Shown one piece after another: positions 46,001 through 57,132 of a stretch of DNA of 64,000 nucleotides. Position numbers and translations under genes: made by a program. The notes beneath the pieces are model-generated. The model saw only the letters and a list, made by a program, of their open reading frames with translations, searched no databases and was not told the origin of the DNA. Source of the stretch: Mucidula mucida. Its lineage: Eukaryota; Basidiomycota; Agaricomycetes; Agaricales; Physalacriaceae. Position 1 is the first letter of the stretch, and the number at the start of each line of letters is the position of its first letter. The stretch lies in contig JADNYV010000098.1 of the NCBI GenBank assembly GCA_015501055.1, positions 1 through 64,000 on the forward strand, in the 5' to 3' direction.

Positions 46001-47357
46001 TCATACTCTGCCAACTCCGTAACCCATCGCGCCTGCCTCCGGTTCAACTTCTGCGGTTCCTAAGTACTGAAGGTTTTGATGATCGGTAAAAACCTCCACT
46101 GTCTCCTTAGCGCCTAGGAGATATTGCCGCCAGTCGTCGATTGAGTCCATAATAGCCATCATCTCTTTGTCGTAGATCTCATAATTGCGCTCCACTTCGT
46201 TCAGCGCGCGAGACCGAAAGGCTACTGGTCTCCATTTTCCGTCAACAAACTGGGAAAGAACCGCCCCGTTTGCATAGTCGAGGAGTCCGCCTCAACTCGA
46301 AACTTGCCGTCGTCGCGTGGTACAATCAGAATGGGTTCTTCCGTCATCCTCCGTTTCAACTCCTCAAACACCTTGTGCTGCTCCATGCCCCAAACCCACT
46401 CGCCTTCCCGGTTAGCATGTCAATGGCTTCGCTACTCCCGCAAATCCCCGGATGAAACGTCGGTAGAAGTTGCAGAAGCCCAAGAATGACTGTACTTCCT
46501 TCTTCTTCGTCGGCTCCTTCCATTCCTTCACTACGGCCACTTTTGCCGGATCCATCTTCACTTCTCCTCCTCCAACAATAACTCCTAAGTAGTCTACAGT
46601 ATGTGCCTCAAAACTACATTTCTCGGGTTTTAAATACACTTATTTACTCGTAATATTTCTAATACTCGTCGTACAATTGTCTATGTCTTCCAAGTGTTCG
46701 TAAAGATAAGTATGTCATCAAGTAAACTATAACATGTCCTTCATGATCACTCCTTCAGAATGTGATTCATGAATGATTGGAACGTTGCCGGCGAGTTTGT
46801 AAGTCCGAAGAACATGACTGAGGGCTCGAACAGGCCTTGGTTTGTTCTAACGCCGCTTTCCACTCATCACCTTCTTTGATCCGGATGTTATTGTAACCCC
46901 ATCGGACATCCATCTTTGTGAAACCTTTGCTCCCTTCAGCTTGTTGATAAGCTCTGGATCAACGGTAAGGGGTATCGGTTTTTGATTGTCATGTCGTTCA
47001 ACTTCCGATAATCTGTACTGGCCGAAGGCTTCCGTCCTTCTTCTTGACAAAGAAGAATGGTGACGCCATGGGTGAGATTGATGGCCGTATGCGTCCGTGC
47101 GTATGTTTTCCTCCAAGAACTCGTCTAATGCCTTCTGCTCGGATGGACTAAGGGGATAGACCTTGCAGTCAACCGGTTTGGAACCAGGCATGAGTTCTAT
47201 CGCGTGATCCCAGGGTCTTGCTCCGGTAGCTTGTCAAAGTCCGCCTTGCTAAATACATGGAGAATTCCTCAATGTAAGGTGCAGCAGCGGATGAAGGCTG
47301 TTGTGATCTCAGCTTTTCACCGCTTTTGCAATAGTTGTCCCAGTCCATCCAAAACAA
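46001..47357 (-). pseudogene. Reverse transcriptase and RNase H part of pol
   Basis: Several frames together cover the domain: [20 protein letters not shown] at the N-terminal side; an LDDILIF palm motif near 46706-46722, next to a missing base; then YLKPEKCSFEAHTVDYLGV, QSFLGFCNFYRRFIRGF, and an RNase H/connection part with YEIYDKEMMAIMDSIDDWRQ and EVFTDHQNLQYL. There are many one-base shifts, so no functional enzyme. Confidence 0.8.
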
Positions 47358-47622
47358 CTGCTCTCCCTCCTCCAGCTTCTCTTCTACATCTTCTCCTTCG
47401 TCTTCTGGCAGTTATACTCGGGTAGATAGCCGCAACGGTCTGGGCATCGATCAAAAGTCAACGTGGATTCCGTCCAGTTGATCGTGGGGTTGTGATATCG
47501 TAGCCAATCTAGCCCCAAAAAGATCTTGTTTTGCCAAGATTGGTAACGGCCAACTCAATCTTTTTGCGTGATCACCGATCTTCATCCGGACCTCCACAAA
47601 ACCTTAATTGCTCCTCCCTCGT

Positions 47623-47940
47623 TTAGGGTTCCATCCGCATTGTAGACAGGGAGCTTGACCGGTAACTCCTTGATGGAAGTCCGTTCTTCTCAACGAATTC
47701 TTTATTGACACAAGAACCCGTTGCTCCGCTGTCGAGAAGGGCACTTGTTTCCCATTCAGAGCCTGTGTGTACGCTCTCTATGGTTACTCGGAGTTTCATG
47801 TCCTGCCCCTTTGTTCCCCGGATATACTTCCTCGACTTTTTCAACTCCGTCACAACTTCCACCGCAGCTTCCTTTGTCAACGCTCTGATTGCCATACCTT
47901 CTCTTCTGTCGCTTCTCTCTCTCTCCGCTCTGGCATCCAT
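47623..47940 (-). pseudogene. Retroviral-type aspartic protease part
   Basis: Carries the active-site motif LLDSGATGSCVNKEF, preceded by a basic linker. The frame is lost after EKNGLPS. Confidence 0.75.
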
Positions 47941-47959
47941 GCTCTCAAAATTCCCACTG

Positions 47960-49073
47960 CTCTCGGCACTTCATCCTCTCTTAGCCTTTGTGCAACCCAC
48001 TCAGGCGTATTTGGTTCATATCTTTCTTTCGCAGGTTTTGGTGGTAAAATCGTGATGATATTTTAGATGTCTTAGTACCAGTACTATAAATAGATTCTGC
48101 ATCTGACAATTCTTCCCTTGGCAACTGCTCCGGCAGGACTGCGTCTACTGCGGGAGCTTCGCAAAACCCAACTCTTCGGCCAGCTTCTTCTTCTCTTCGT
48201 CATTCATATTGGTCCACAAACCCCAAATCTGCTGGGATCGACCTTTCTTAGGACAGAACCTGCTGACATGGCCGTGTTTGCCACAGCTGAAGCAAAGTCC
48301 CTTCGACGTGCATTGTCAATGTCCATCGGCCTGCCGGCTCCTCCATAGGTAATCCGGTGGCATCTTGTTGCGTGATTGGCGTTGGGGGTGGGTTTGTAGG
48401 ATTGGCTCTTGATGTAGCCGCCTGCGGAGCTTGAGGCCGGGACTGCATGCCGGGCCTTTTGCTCGCCGTCCGCCTTCTCCATAGCTGATCAATCTGAATG
48501 ATCTGTGCCTTCCAATCCTTGTATTCTCCAGCAACCCGTCTCGGCTGCCATAGATCTGGTTAATGATTTCTCGTTGACATTGGTCTCCAGAAGTCGTACG
48601 ACATATGCGTCATCCTTCGAGTATTCCGCCTGAGTGAGCAGAACCTCAAACTTCTGGAAGAAATCTTGAGCGGTGTCTTGCCCCTGGCGCAACCGCTCGA
48701 TCTGATCTTGCGCGTCTTGCGCGAGGTTGGAATCCACAAATCGCTCCTTCAAATCTTCCTTGAACTCCGTCCAAGAGACTGTCCATTCCTCTTCTTCCTC
48801 GTCGAAGTTCTGGTCCGAGTAGTTCTGGACCCATGCATCAACATGATCTGCTCGGATGTAAGAGAGAACAACATCGATCCTTTCGGAGTCAGATGTGAGG
48901 TTGTTCTTCTTGTCACGGATGTATGTGAATATTGATCACCACCAGCTCTTGTACTTGGCCTTGTCCCCGTCATAGTCATAAGGCTTGTTGACAAGGGATC
49001 AACCTTTACGTTCAACATTGGTGTGACGGACATGATCGGTGTGATGAACGGGCTCAGGTGCTTTGTTGGACAT
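47960..49073 (-). pseudogene. Gag with zinc knuckle
   Basis: The ATG at 49073 gives MSNKAPEPVHHTDHVRHTNV, soon followed by in-frame TGA codons. The capsid-like part includes DVVLSYIRADHVDAWVQNY, KERFVDSNLAQDAQDQIERL and TAQDFFQKFEVLLTQAEYS. The zinc knuckle CFSCGKHGHVSRFC lies near 48250-48295. Frame changes occur between these parts. Confidence 0.8.
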
Positions 49074-49670
49074 GGTGAATTGGGGTGATGAGATCGGAGA
49101 GTGAAAGGGTGAAAGTGGGGATATGGGGGATGCAGATTTGGATGAAACGGGTGAGGGAATAGAGGTTTGGATGAATAAGGGGGAATTGCCTAGATCTGAA
49201 ATAAAATCCAGGACTTGGTAGGGTGGGGAATGATGGTGTGTATCATAAGGTAAGTAAAGTAGGTAGGTATCGTAACTGTCTACACTATTTTACCGACTAC
49301 TGACTACATATCTACGGAGCCCAAGAGCTCGTCACAAGTTTGCAATTGCCCAGCCGACGTCCCTCTGGTGTGAGGTAAGCCAAAGTTTTTCTGGAACGGG
49401 GGTTGACCCGTAAACAGCGCTCACTGAAGTGCAACTGCCAAAAGTTCGTTCTCGTGAGAGCGGCTACTTCCAGCACCCAAGGCAGTTATCTGTAACTGTT
49501 AGCCGGCGCTACTGGGACCAATACACATGTATGCGAACGTGCACTGGGATTAGGATTCCGTCGATCTGTAAACAGGAAAGGGGATGGGGGAATGTGCGAT
49601 GATCAAACAGCGAAGTGCTGATCAATGATTAGGGATGTTTGGTAGGTGGTAGAAAGTAGTTCTGATCTTC
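49074..49670 (-). other. Leader region of the Gypsy element
   Basis: Untranslated leader between the 5' LTR and the gag start. The primer binding site should lie next to the LTR (about 49650-49670), but I cannot match it to a tRNA by eye. Confidence 0.5.
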
Positions 49671-50199
49671 TGTTAGCGACTGACTATAGCCACGAGACTA
49701 AACCAGGTACCACAGAGAGACTCAAGGGAAAGAAGTATTTGCGTTCGTAGAATTAGGCTAGGCCAGGTGTATAAACGAGATCGGAACTAAAGTACAATGA
49801 TACTACACTACTGCTTATATACTAGTAAGTCTGTGTTTGGACTCCTTGTCCATACGCGTTTCCACTAGGGATGCTCCACGCCCTTGACCCAGTGTTGTAT
49901 GCTACTAGTCCGTAAAACCATTAAATACGAGTGATAACTGCATGTAAGTAATAATACTGAAACGACCATGTGTGCTACAGTGTTGGTGGTGTGTATACAA
50001 TAGGAAGTTCATGAGGTATCGGCATGTATGATGTCATCCATGTGTTGGGCGTGTGTCCGACATGAGTACGGCTTTGGTAATAAAAAGGAGTATGATCAGT
50101 AACGAAACAGATGATGAAAGAGTCCGTTGGTTGATAAGACAAGGCCCCCGATAAGATATGATAAGATGTGAAAATGTGAAAATATGGCAATTCATAACA
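49671..50199 (-). repeat. LTR (5' LTR of the element)
   Basis: 529 bp, matching 43709-44236. In element orientation this is the upstream LTR that would drive transcription. Confidence 0.92.
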
Positions 50200-50870
<671 letters not shown>

Positions 50871-51429
50871 TCTTTGCATCTTGCAATTTCTCATGTCAAA
50901 ATTTGGGCTCGGGCGAGGTGTGCGACTGAACTTGAAGCAATTAGGCTCTGTGGATGTCCGAAATGTTTGATGTTTTTACACTGTCTTGTTGTCCACTAGT
51001 GTCTAAAAGGTGTGAAACTTGAGAACAGAACGAACAAGGCTGATCTCTGCTCAAGGATAGAACAACATTTTTCGGCCTGGCGCTAACTTCTATGGTACTA
51101 CCTTCTTTGACAAAAATGTTAACACCTCTGACGCGCTCTTATTTTTTAGCGACGGGCTGTTCTTACAAGGTTCTGTGTGACTCCAATGCTTTTTATAGGT
51201 ATTTCGTAGTCAAACATTGACGTGAAGGTAATAATTTTTGATTACAAGGGCATATGTAGACGAACAATAAGACCTGGACAGAACAACAACATCAGTACTC
51301 GGGCGTCAAATGGTTGCTCTTCATCCCAGAGATGTACAAGCACCCTGCTGTTCCCTTTTCCGCTCTGGGTGCTTGTTGTACTTATAAACCATTAAAACAG
51401 AAGGCTTTCTGTAAAATGGCGCCATCATC
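50871..51429. promoter_or_regulatory. Upstream region of module 1
   Basis: Shares blocks in the same order with 60820-61230 upstream of module 2 (AACAAGGCTGATCT, CAAGGGCA...ACGAACAATAAGAC, TGTACAAG). TATAAA at 51383 lies 47 bp before the ATG of the next gene. Confidence 0.5.
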
Positions 51430-52491
51430 ATGTCCTACGTTCCTCCTCCGCCTCCCCGCCATCCACCTCACGCGCAATTCCCGGTGCCGCCGCTGCCTTA
51501 CCTCAAACGCATAGATTGTGCGCTTCCTCCCGGCTATAGGAGCAGCTGGGATGAAATACGGCGGAAAGCCTTCTTCCCTTACCTCTTCAAAGAGAACCTT
51601 GAAGGTCTTAGAACCTACTTCATGGATGCGCTTATACAAGAGCCTGGGTGGTTCCAACGTATGAAGGCCAACATTCAGCGATACCACAACACCTCCGACT
51701 TATTGTGGCCCAACACCGTGCATCTTCCTGACCTGGGAGATGATGTAAAGCATTGGAGCATCAGTTTCCTTTGGTACCACATCTTTCACAACGATCGACT
51801 AGAGAAGCCTACTTTTGCGTGCGAAATCTTCTTGGAGGTTATCTTTGTACTCCTCACTCCGGATCCCGAGACGTGGATTGGAGGATGCCAATTACTCAGA
51901 CGCTAACTGGCTGGTAAGTGTTTCTTCTTATCTTCTGACGATTGTCTAAATCAACTTTTCCCTAGGACTGAGAGGGCCGTCAAACGCTGGTTTGAGAAGT
52001 GCCGAGCAAATGCTGATTCTAACCAACTCGAGTCAGACCCTTACACGCGAACAATAACCTATCGTTATGTGAGCGGGTCTGTCGGCATCAGCGTAAAGAT
52101 CCGGAACGCTGCCTTCCTTTACATCCAGAAAAATGTTCCTGGAATGCAGTAGGACCTAGGCGTATTCAATTTCTGTTTGAACTACCTACTCAAGGGTATG
52201 GCTGAGGCCTGTGCCACCAAACATGGCAGATTCGTCCCTCATTGTTCAATCATCAGCCCCCCGTCACCTCCGCAGTTCCATGGCATCTATGTCGGACCCC
52301 TGTCCCGCCGCTTTGAGACTCGTTGGACCACCGATCCATTATCGGATTTGTATGAGATTGAGACATGTAACTATCCGTTTGGGAAGACAACAAACTTCCC
52401 GAAGGCCGATTCTTTTCTTATTCCCAAGGACCGCAGGTATCGAGTGTTCCTTTTTGGCTCGGAAAGCAAAGTCAAGCGATATCTTGAATGA
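51430..52491 (+). pseudogene. Module protein, copy 1, disrupted
   Basis: Uncharacterised protein paralogous to 61232-62400. It starts MSYVPPPPPRHPPHAQFPV, a proline-rich N-terminus. Shared blocks include FFPYLFKENLEGLRTYFMDA, HWSISFLWYHIF and CEIFLEVIFVLLTPDPETW, then after the intron (51914-51965) TERAVKRWFEKC, FHGIYVGPLSRRFETRWTTD, and RRYRVFLFGSESKVKRYLE. A one-base shift near 51893-51903 is needed to reach the splice donor in frame with copy 2, and TAG at 52150-52152 interrupts the last exon. No known domain. Both module copies lie directly upstream of a DUF6535 gene. Confidence 0.65.
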
Positions 52492-52937
52492 TGGGCACAA
52501 GGTTGCATTGAGTCGCACTCGAGATACTTGTGCGTCACTGTTGAACACTACAATGTTACGCGCCACTCCCCTCTTCCCCACGTAAATTAATCCTATGTAA
52601 TATTCCTTGTAGAACGTCATACACGCAGATAATTTATATCCCGTTATAGATGGGAATTTCTTTTTGTTGTGAATGGTCGTAAAGTTTATCTCGGTTCCCT
52701 CGTAACTGACTTTACCCTCGCCACAATTTCCACATGTCCATCATCTTGCGGATGTGATTGAAAGACAATAATATATTGGTGCCATAACCTGGCGCATCTC
52801 CTCGACAATTGTTCTCACACAAAAGACGCCATACATACCTGGTTCCTCGGTCCGTCCTTAAAAGTATCCCCATCAACAAACGGTATGTCGCATCGAACAA
52901 CAGCCTTTCTACTCCCCCAACACTGCGGACTGCTAAG
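52492..52937. other. Intergenic region within module 1
   Basis: Promoter space of the DUF6535 gene. Open frames antisense to it show no motif. Confidence 0.45.
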
Positions 52938-55872
52938 ATGCAGTCTGATAAGCATTGCCGCTCTTCTCTCCAACCAAACATCCCAGCAGCAAAAGATGGA
53001 TCTAGCTCTCCGACTCCAAGGACACGCCAGCCCTCGTGGTCGACACTCAACATGACCTCTAGTACCTTGCTAGACCGTGGCTCTGGGACAACAGCGCCTT
53101 TGCGTACAGGAAATGGTGAAGTGTATACTCCTTACATCGCGTCAGTAGGGCTGACTTTCCGGTAGCGAACGATTCTTTCGATTACAAGCAGAAATACCCC
53201 CCTGATGAAGAGTTCGAAGAAATGTCACCGAAAGCTAGAGCTTTCAAAGTGTACGTTGATGAATCCGCGAAGATGGACTTTGAACTAGTCAATGGCTGGC
53301 GCGAGGGGTTAGATATGCTTTTGATTTTTGTGAGTAATCCTCGTTCGCGAGCTACCGGTATTGAAGGAACCCCAGGCTGCCCTTTTCTCTGCCGTAGTGA
53401 CTACGTTCATTGTCCAAACCTGCCAGTCTTTGCAAGTGAACAACGCTGAAGTCGGCAACCCTCTGATGTTGGAAATGATCCGCGTCCAACGTGCTATGGT
53501 CTACGGGGCTAGCGCAGTCGAAGCCGTCTCACCAGCAGTCACCTCTTTCACACCCAAGACTGCAGATCGTTGGGTGAACGGATTATGGTTCATGAGTCTT
53601 GGGTTGAGTCTAGCAACAATGTTACTTGCTGTCCTAGCTAAACAATGGATTCACCAATATATGACCATACCTTCCGTGTCACCTCGCACCCGCTGCCGTA
53701 TTCGGCACTTCCGGTACAGAGCCCTCGAGAAATGGTGTGTACCAATCATCATCGACCTTCTCCCAGTGCTCATGCACACTGCACTGGGGCTATGCTTCAT
53801 TGGGCTTGTCGTCTATCTCCGCTTGTTGAGTACCGCCATGGCAGTGGGGATGGCAGTCATCGGGGGAGTAGCGTTCACCGTGTACCTCGTCACCACCATT
53901 CTCCCAGTCTTATATCCCGATTGCGCATATAAGACGCCGCTCTCAGCTCATTCTTTCACCATTACGCCAACACAGCTTACGTTTATTGCGTCTCAATCGC
54001 ACTGGCGTTTGGAAATTGCAGTCCCTACGCGATATTGAGTTGGACACTGTTGAGGGACAAGGTCACGCTCTCGACGCATCCGCCATCGGCTGGTTGTTCA
54101 ATATCAGTTCGAACCTTTCCATCCAAAGCATCATGATACAGGCGCTAAGTAGCCTACCGCTTCAGAGTATCCCAGTCATCGCTCAGGCCGGTCCCGAAGG
54201 CATTCCTTCCGTTCTGAAAGCGATTAACGACGTTTTCCACCTGGACCAACCTGTTGCCCGGTTTGAGAGGTTACAGCGTGCTGCCTTGCGATTTCAACAC
54301 CAGGTCCCCGGCGTGTCCGTGATGACTTTCTGTAAAGAGCCGAGCAACCATAGCAGCTTCTGCGATACGCGTTCCGCAAGAGAGCTAGTCAAAGACAGTC
54401 TTTTGTGCCGCTTGAATAGTCCGTCGGAGTTCGACGTTGTTCACTGGGCCAACATCTTCTCCACCGCTGTACAGAACGGGATTGATTGGCTTGAGATTGA
54501 TCGCGATACGCCTTCCAGAGTGTGGTCGGAGCTCCTCAGATGCGCCGTTTCGATTCACGTCTGTGCTCGCTGCAACTGTGATGGAGAAAAGCGCCCTCTC
54601 TTGACATTCCCCTCGAATGACCGTGACACGCCCCTCTGCATAGATGAATACGACCTCGCCACCAACGGAACGTCTCGCGCTCTCTGCTGTGCACTCTCGG
54701 TGAATATGCTACCTTCATTTTTGGAATGGGTGTTGCGCGTTGGCTTCCCCGACGCGGAGCGCTGTGAAGAAGATTACACCAACAATCTCCCGATTGATAT
54801 GTTCTTGTGTCTTCTTATGGTACAGATGCCGTCCATCCAGAAAACCTCGTCCTTATACAGAACTTGGGTGACTGACAATCCCGCTTTGCTGGCCATTGTC
54901 AAGCATCGTCCATCGCTGTTCCGCGAGGTTCTGGACACGATACGCGGTTATACGCACAACCTCTACATCGCCGGCCACGCAGAGGTCAACCAAGCTACCT
55001 TGATCGCCCTACAAAATGTCATGCGATCGGACGCCTTCGGCAGCGGTACCATTATAACTCTGGAAGATGAAGTCGTCATTGTCAAGAGCGTATTCGAAGG
55101 CCTCAATTGGCGCCTTCATCGAATGGGATCACATGACCGTATGTTTTCTTGGCTCACCTCACCAATCACCCGCAAAGTTATCCGGATAGCTTTTGAAGAT
55201 CTCGATGATACGGTGGAGCTGCTCAGTAATATCATGTCATATCTGCTATGTTCCAGTCAGCATTTCCGGGCAATCGAAGCCATGTATACGCACCTTCTCG
55301 AGCGACACTGGTTGCAAGGCTTAGCGGCCAACTTCACCTCTTTTGAGAATCCTTGTGGACTCGACGATGCAGATGCTCCACGGCTACATGTATGGGAGCC
55401 TGAAACCGGAGTATTGGCCGCCTCGTACGTCGATGGTTTGGCAGTTCTTGCGAGTCATTCCCCGGATGTATATGGCCAAGTGTTAACTGACCTCGGTACA
55501 TCTGACCATCTGTCCACGATTTGCAAGCTTCTGCTTCTCTCTGACGTGGAGACACAGTCGAAATTGTGGAAGCTGGCGAAGATTGTCAAGACTCAGGCTA
55601 TTGGGGATTGGGATCTGTGTATGGAGGAATTAATATCCTTCTCTGTGTCAGATCAGGCAGAAGATATGTATGCGGAGCACCTTAAATTCCCCAGCGTCGG
55701 CCTTGGTGGTCGCCCTACCACCAGCGTACCACCGTATCTACTTGAGACCATCGTGGATACGCTGGATGAGGATGTCGCACGCCAGTGCTATTCGCATCCT
55801 ACCGAACAATCGCACGGTGTAAGTAAAGATGCTTGTCTCTCAGAATCACAAGGTCCGCTCACGCTCTACTAG
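52938..55872 (+). CDS. DUF6535 membrane protein, copy 1
   Basis: Fungal DUF6535 protein with a four-helix membrane domain and a long soluble C-terminal part. Exons: 52938-53115, 53166-53329, then from 53376. Landmarks: KARAFKVYVDESAKMDFELV, GWREGLDMLLIF, AALFSAVVTTFIVQTCQSLQ, WVNGLWFMSLGLSLATMLLA, VLAKQWIHQY, RCRIRHFRYRALEKW, LPVLMHTALGLCFIGLVVYL and PDCAYKTPLSA. The reading frame changes by one base between about 53980 and 54020. No GT-AG pair there restores it, so a one-base indel or an unusual intron must be assumed before SLRDIELDTVEGQGHALDAS. The rest, to 55872, is a helical ankyrin/HEAT-like region of about 600 residues. Possibly a young pseudogene. Function of the family unknown. Confidence 0.7.
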
Positions 55873-56072
55873 CAGGAGTATGTAGAACTTATCTCTTACT
55901 TCGCAGGGGCGTAGACGCGGTGGGACTCCATATATGAGCGAAATTTGAACAATGGACGATGATCCCGACGTGATGCAAACCCATATAAGACAGTGCTTCA
56001 GGCCAACGATGTAGTCCTCAGGCTGAATCAGACACTGAACACAAAACATCGAATTGCGCAAGGAATCGTACA

Positions 56073-56728
56073 TTACATCCCATAGATATTATACGGCAGA
56101 TACGTGTTTCCTCCCCAGATTCCGGGCCCTTGTGGCCCGCTATCAAAAAGAGGGATGATAGCTTTCGGCTTAACGTTGAACGATGTCGGCACAATATATT
56201 GATTCACCACCTTCTTTGAAAGTCTGGACGCGGCAGACGCTACCTGTCCACGTTCCTCGCACTGAATAAAGATAGAGTCAAATGAAGAACAAATAATTAA
56301 GAGCGAATCGTACGGTATTGCACCAGAAAATGTCGTCACCACACGCATTAAAGCGGGGCAAGTCATATTCGTATTGGAGACAGTAATAGCACTGCCTTCG
56401 CAGTCCTTCTTCTGGGACAAGAACTTCAACTTCGTAGCAGGCCACGACCTCTCCTGTACCCGGGATGGTCTCACTACGCATGCGTCCTGTTCGTCGCGCC
56501 ACCTGCGGTTCAGCGTCCAGCAGCATATGAATTGGACAACCAGGCGTAGAGGACCGTCCAGAACGTAATCGGCGCCCAGTGAGTCCAGAATGTGCGGTCG
56601 CACTTTTCTGGTGCTTCTACCCGATCAATGGCATCGCGTAGATTCGGAGCAGAAGCAGATCTCGTTTCATTCAGAGGATAGTAGAGGCGATGACCTTCAA
56701 GCAAGCCATACGTGTGCGTCGAGTTCAA
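56073..56728 (-). CDS. Hypothetical multi-exon protein
   Basis: Three overlapping frames on the minus strand read like consecutive exons: MNSTHTYGLLEGHRLYYPLN with a WTHWAPITFWTVLYAW helix; then PGTGEVVACYEVEVLVPEEG with CYYCLQYEYDLPRFNACGDD; then after a GTACGA...TTCAG intron (about 56270-56320) CEERGQVASAASRLSKKVV and a Gly-rich end GPGIWGGNTYLPYNIYGM, stop at 56073. The first join is unresolved. No known family; it lies between DUF6535 and GH92. Confidence 0.4.
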
Positions 56729-57132
56729 GCACCATCTAGCAATAATTCAGTATATTAGGCTGAGTCAAAAGGAATCGATACCTATCTTTATATCTCGAGA
56801 GACAGAGAGGGAGGTGGAGAAAGTGTCGCGAGTGGAATCAAGGAAGGCGCTGACAGTCATTTCTCGTTGAAGATTAATGACCTATAGTGCGCAGTCAGTG
56901 GATAGACCCACTATATGGCGCAGTGTTACTGTTTGTGGTAATGTGGACGTGGAAACACGTCGAACAGCTGCATCGCCATGGGCGTCGCATTGAAACCGCC
57001 CCAAGCAAGGGCGGAGCATCGGGCCGCAGCTACGCGATCATGGCGCGTGACGTCAGGGTCAAGCCCTAACCCAAGAAGCTAATTTCTGCTCTGTCATGAA
57101 CGGTGACCTGGACTGCCGTTCTGCTCATACTC
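56729..57132. other. Intergenic region
   Basis: Short upstream region of two divergent genes. An open frame at 56887-57069 with one hydrophobic stretch cannot be linked to either gene. Confidence 0.35.

Larger units (their letters stand above)
43709..50199 (-). mobile_element. Ty3/Gypsy chromovirus, degenerate
   Basis: Full-length but decayed LTR retrotransposon on the minus strand. It has LTRs at both ends, a polypurine tract, Gag with a zinc knuckle, protease, reverse transcriptase, RNase H, integrase and a C-terminal chromodomain, which marks the chromovirus clade. Stops and frameshifts are spread over gag and pol. The 5-bp flanks differ (GATAG on the left, CCAGC on the right), so no target-site duplication is seen. 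Confidence 0.9.
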
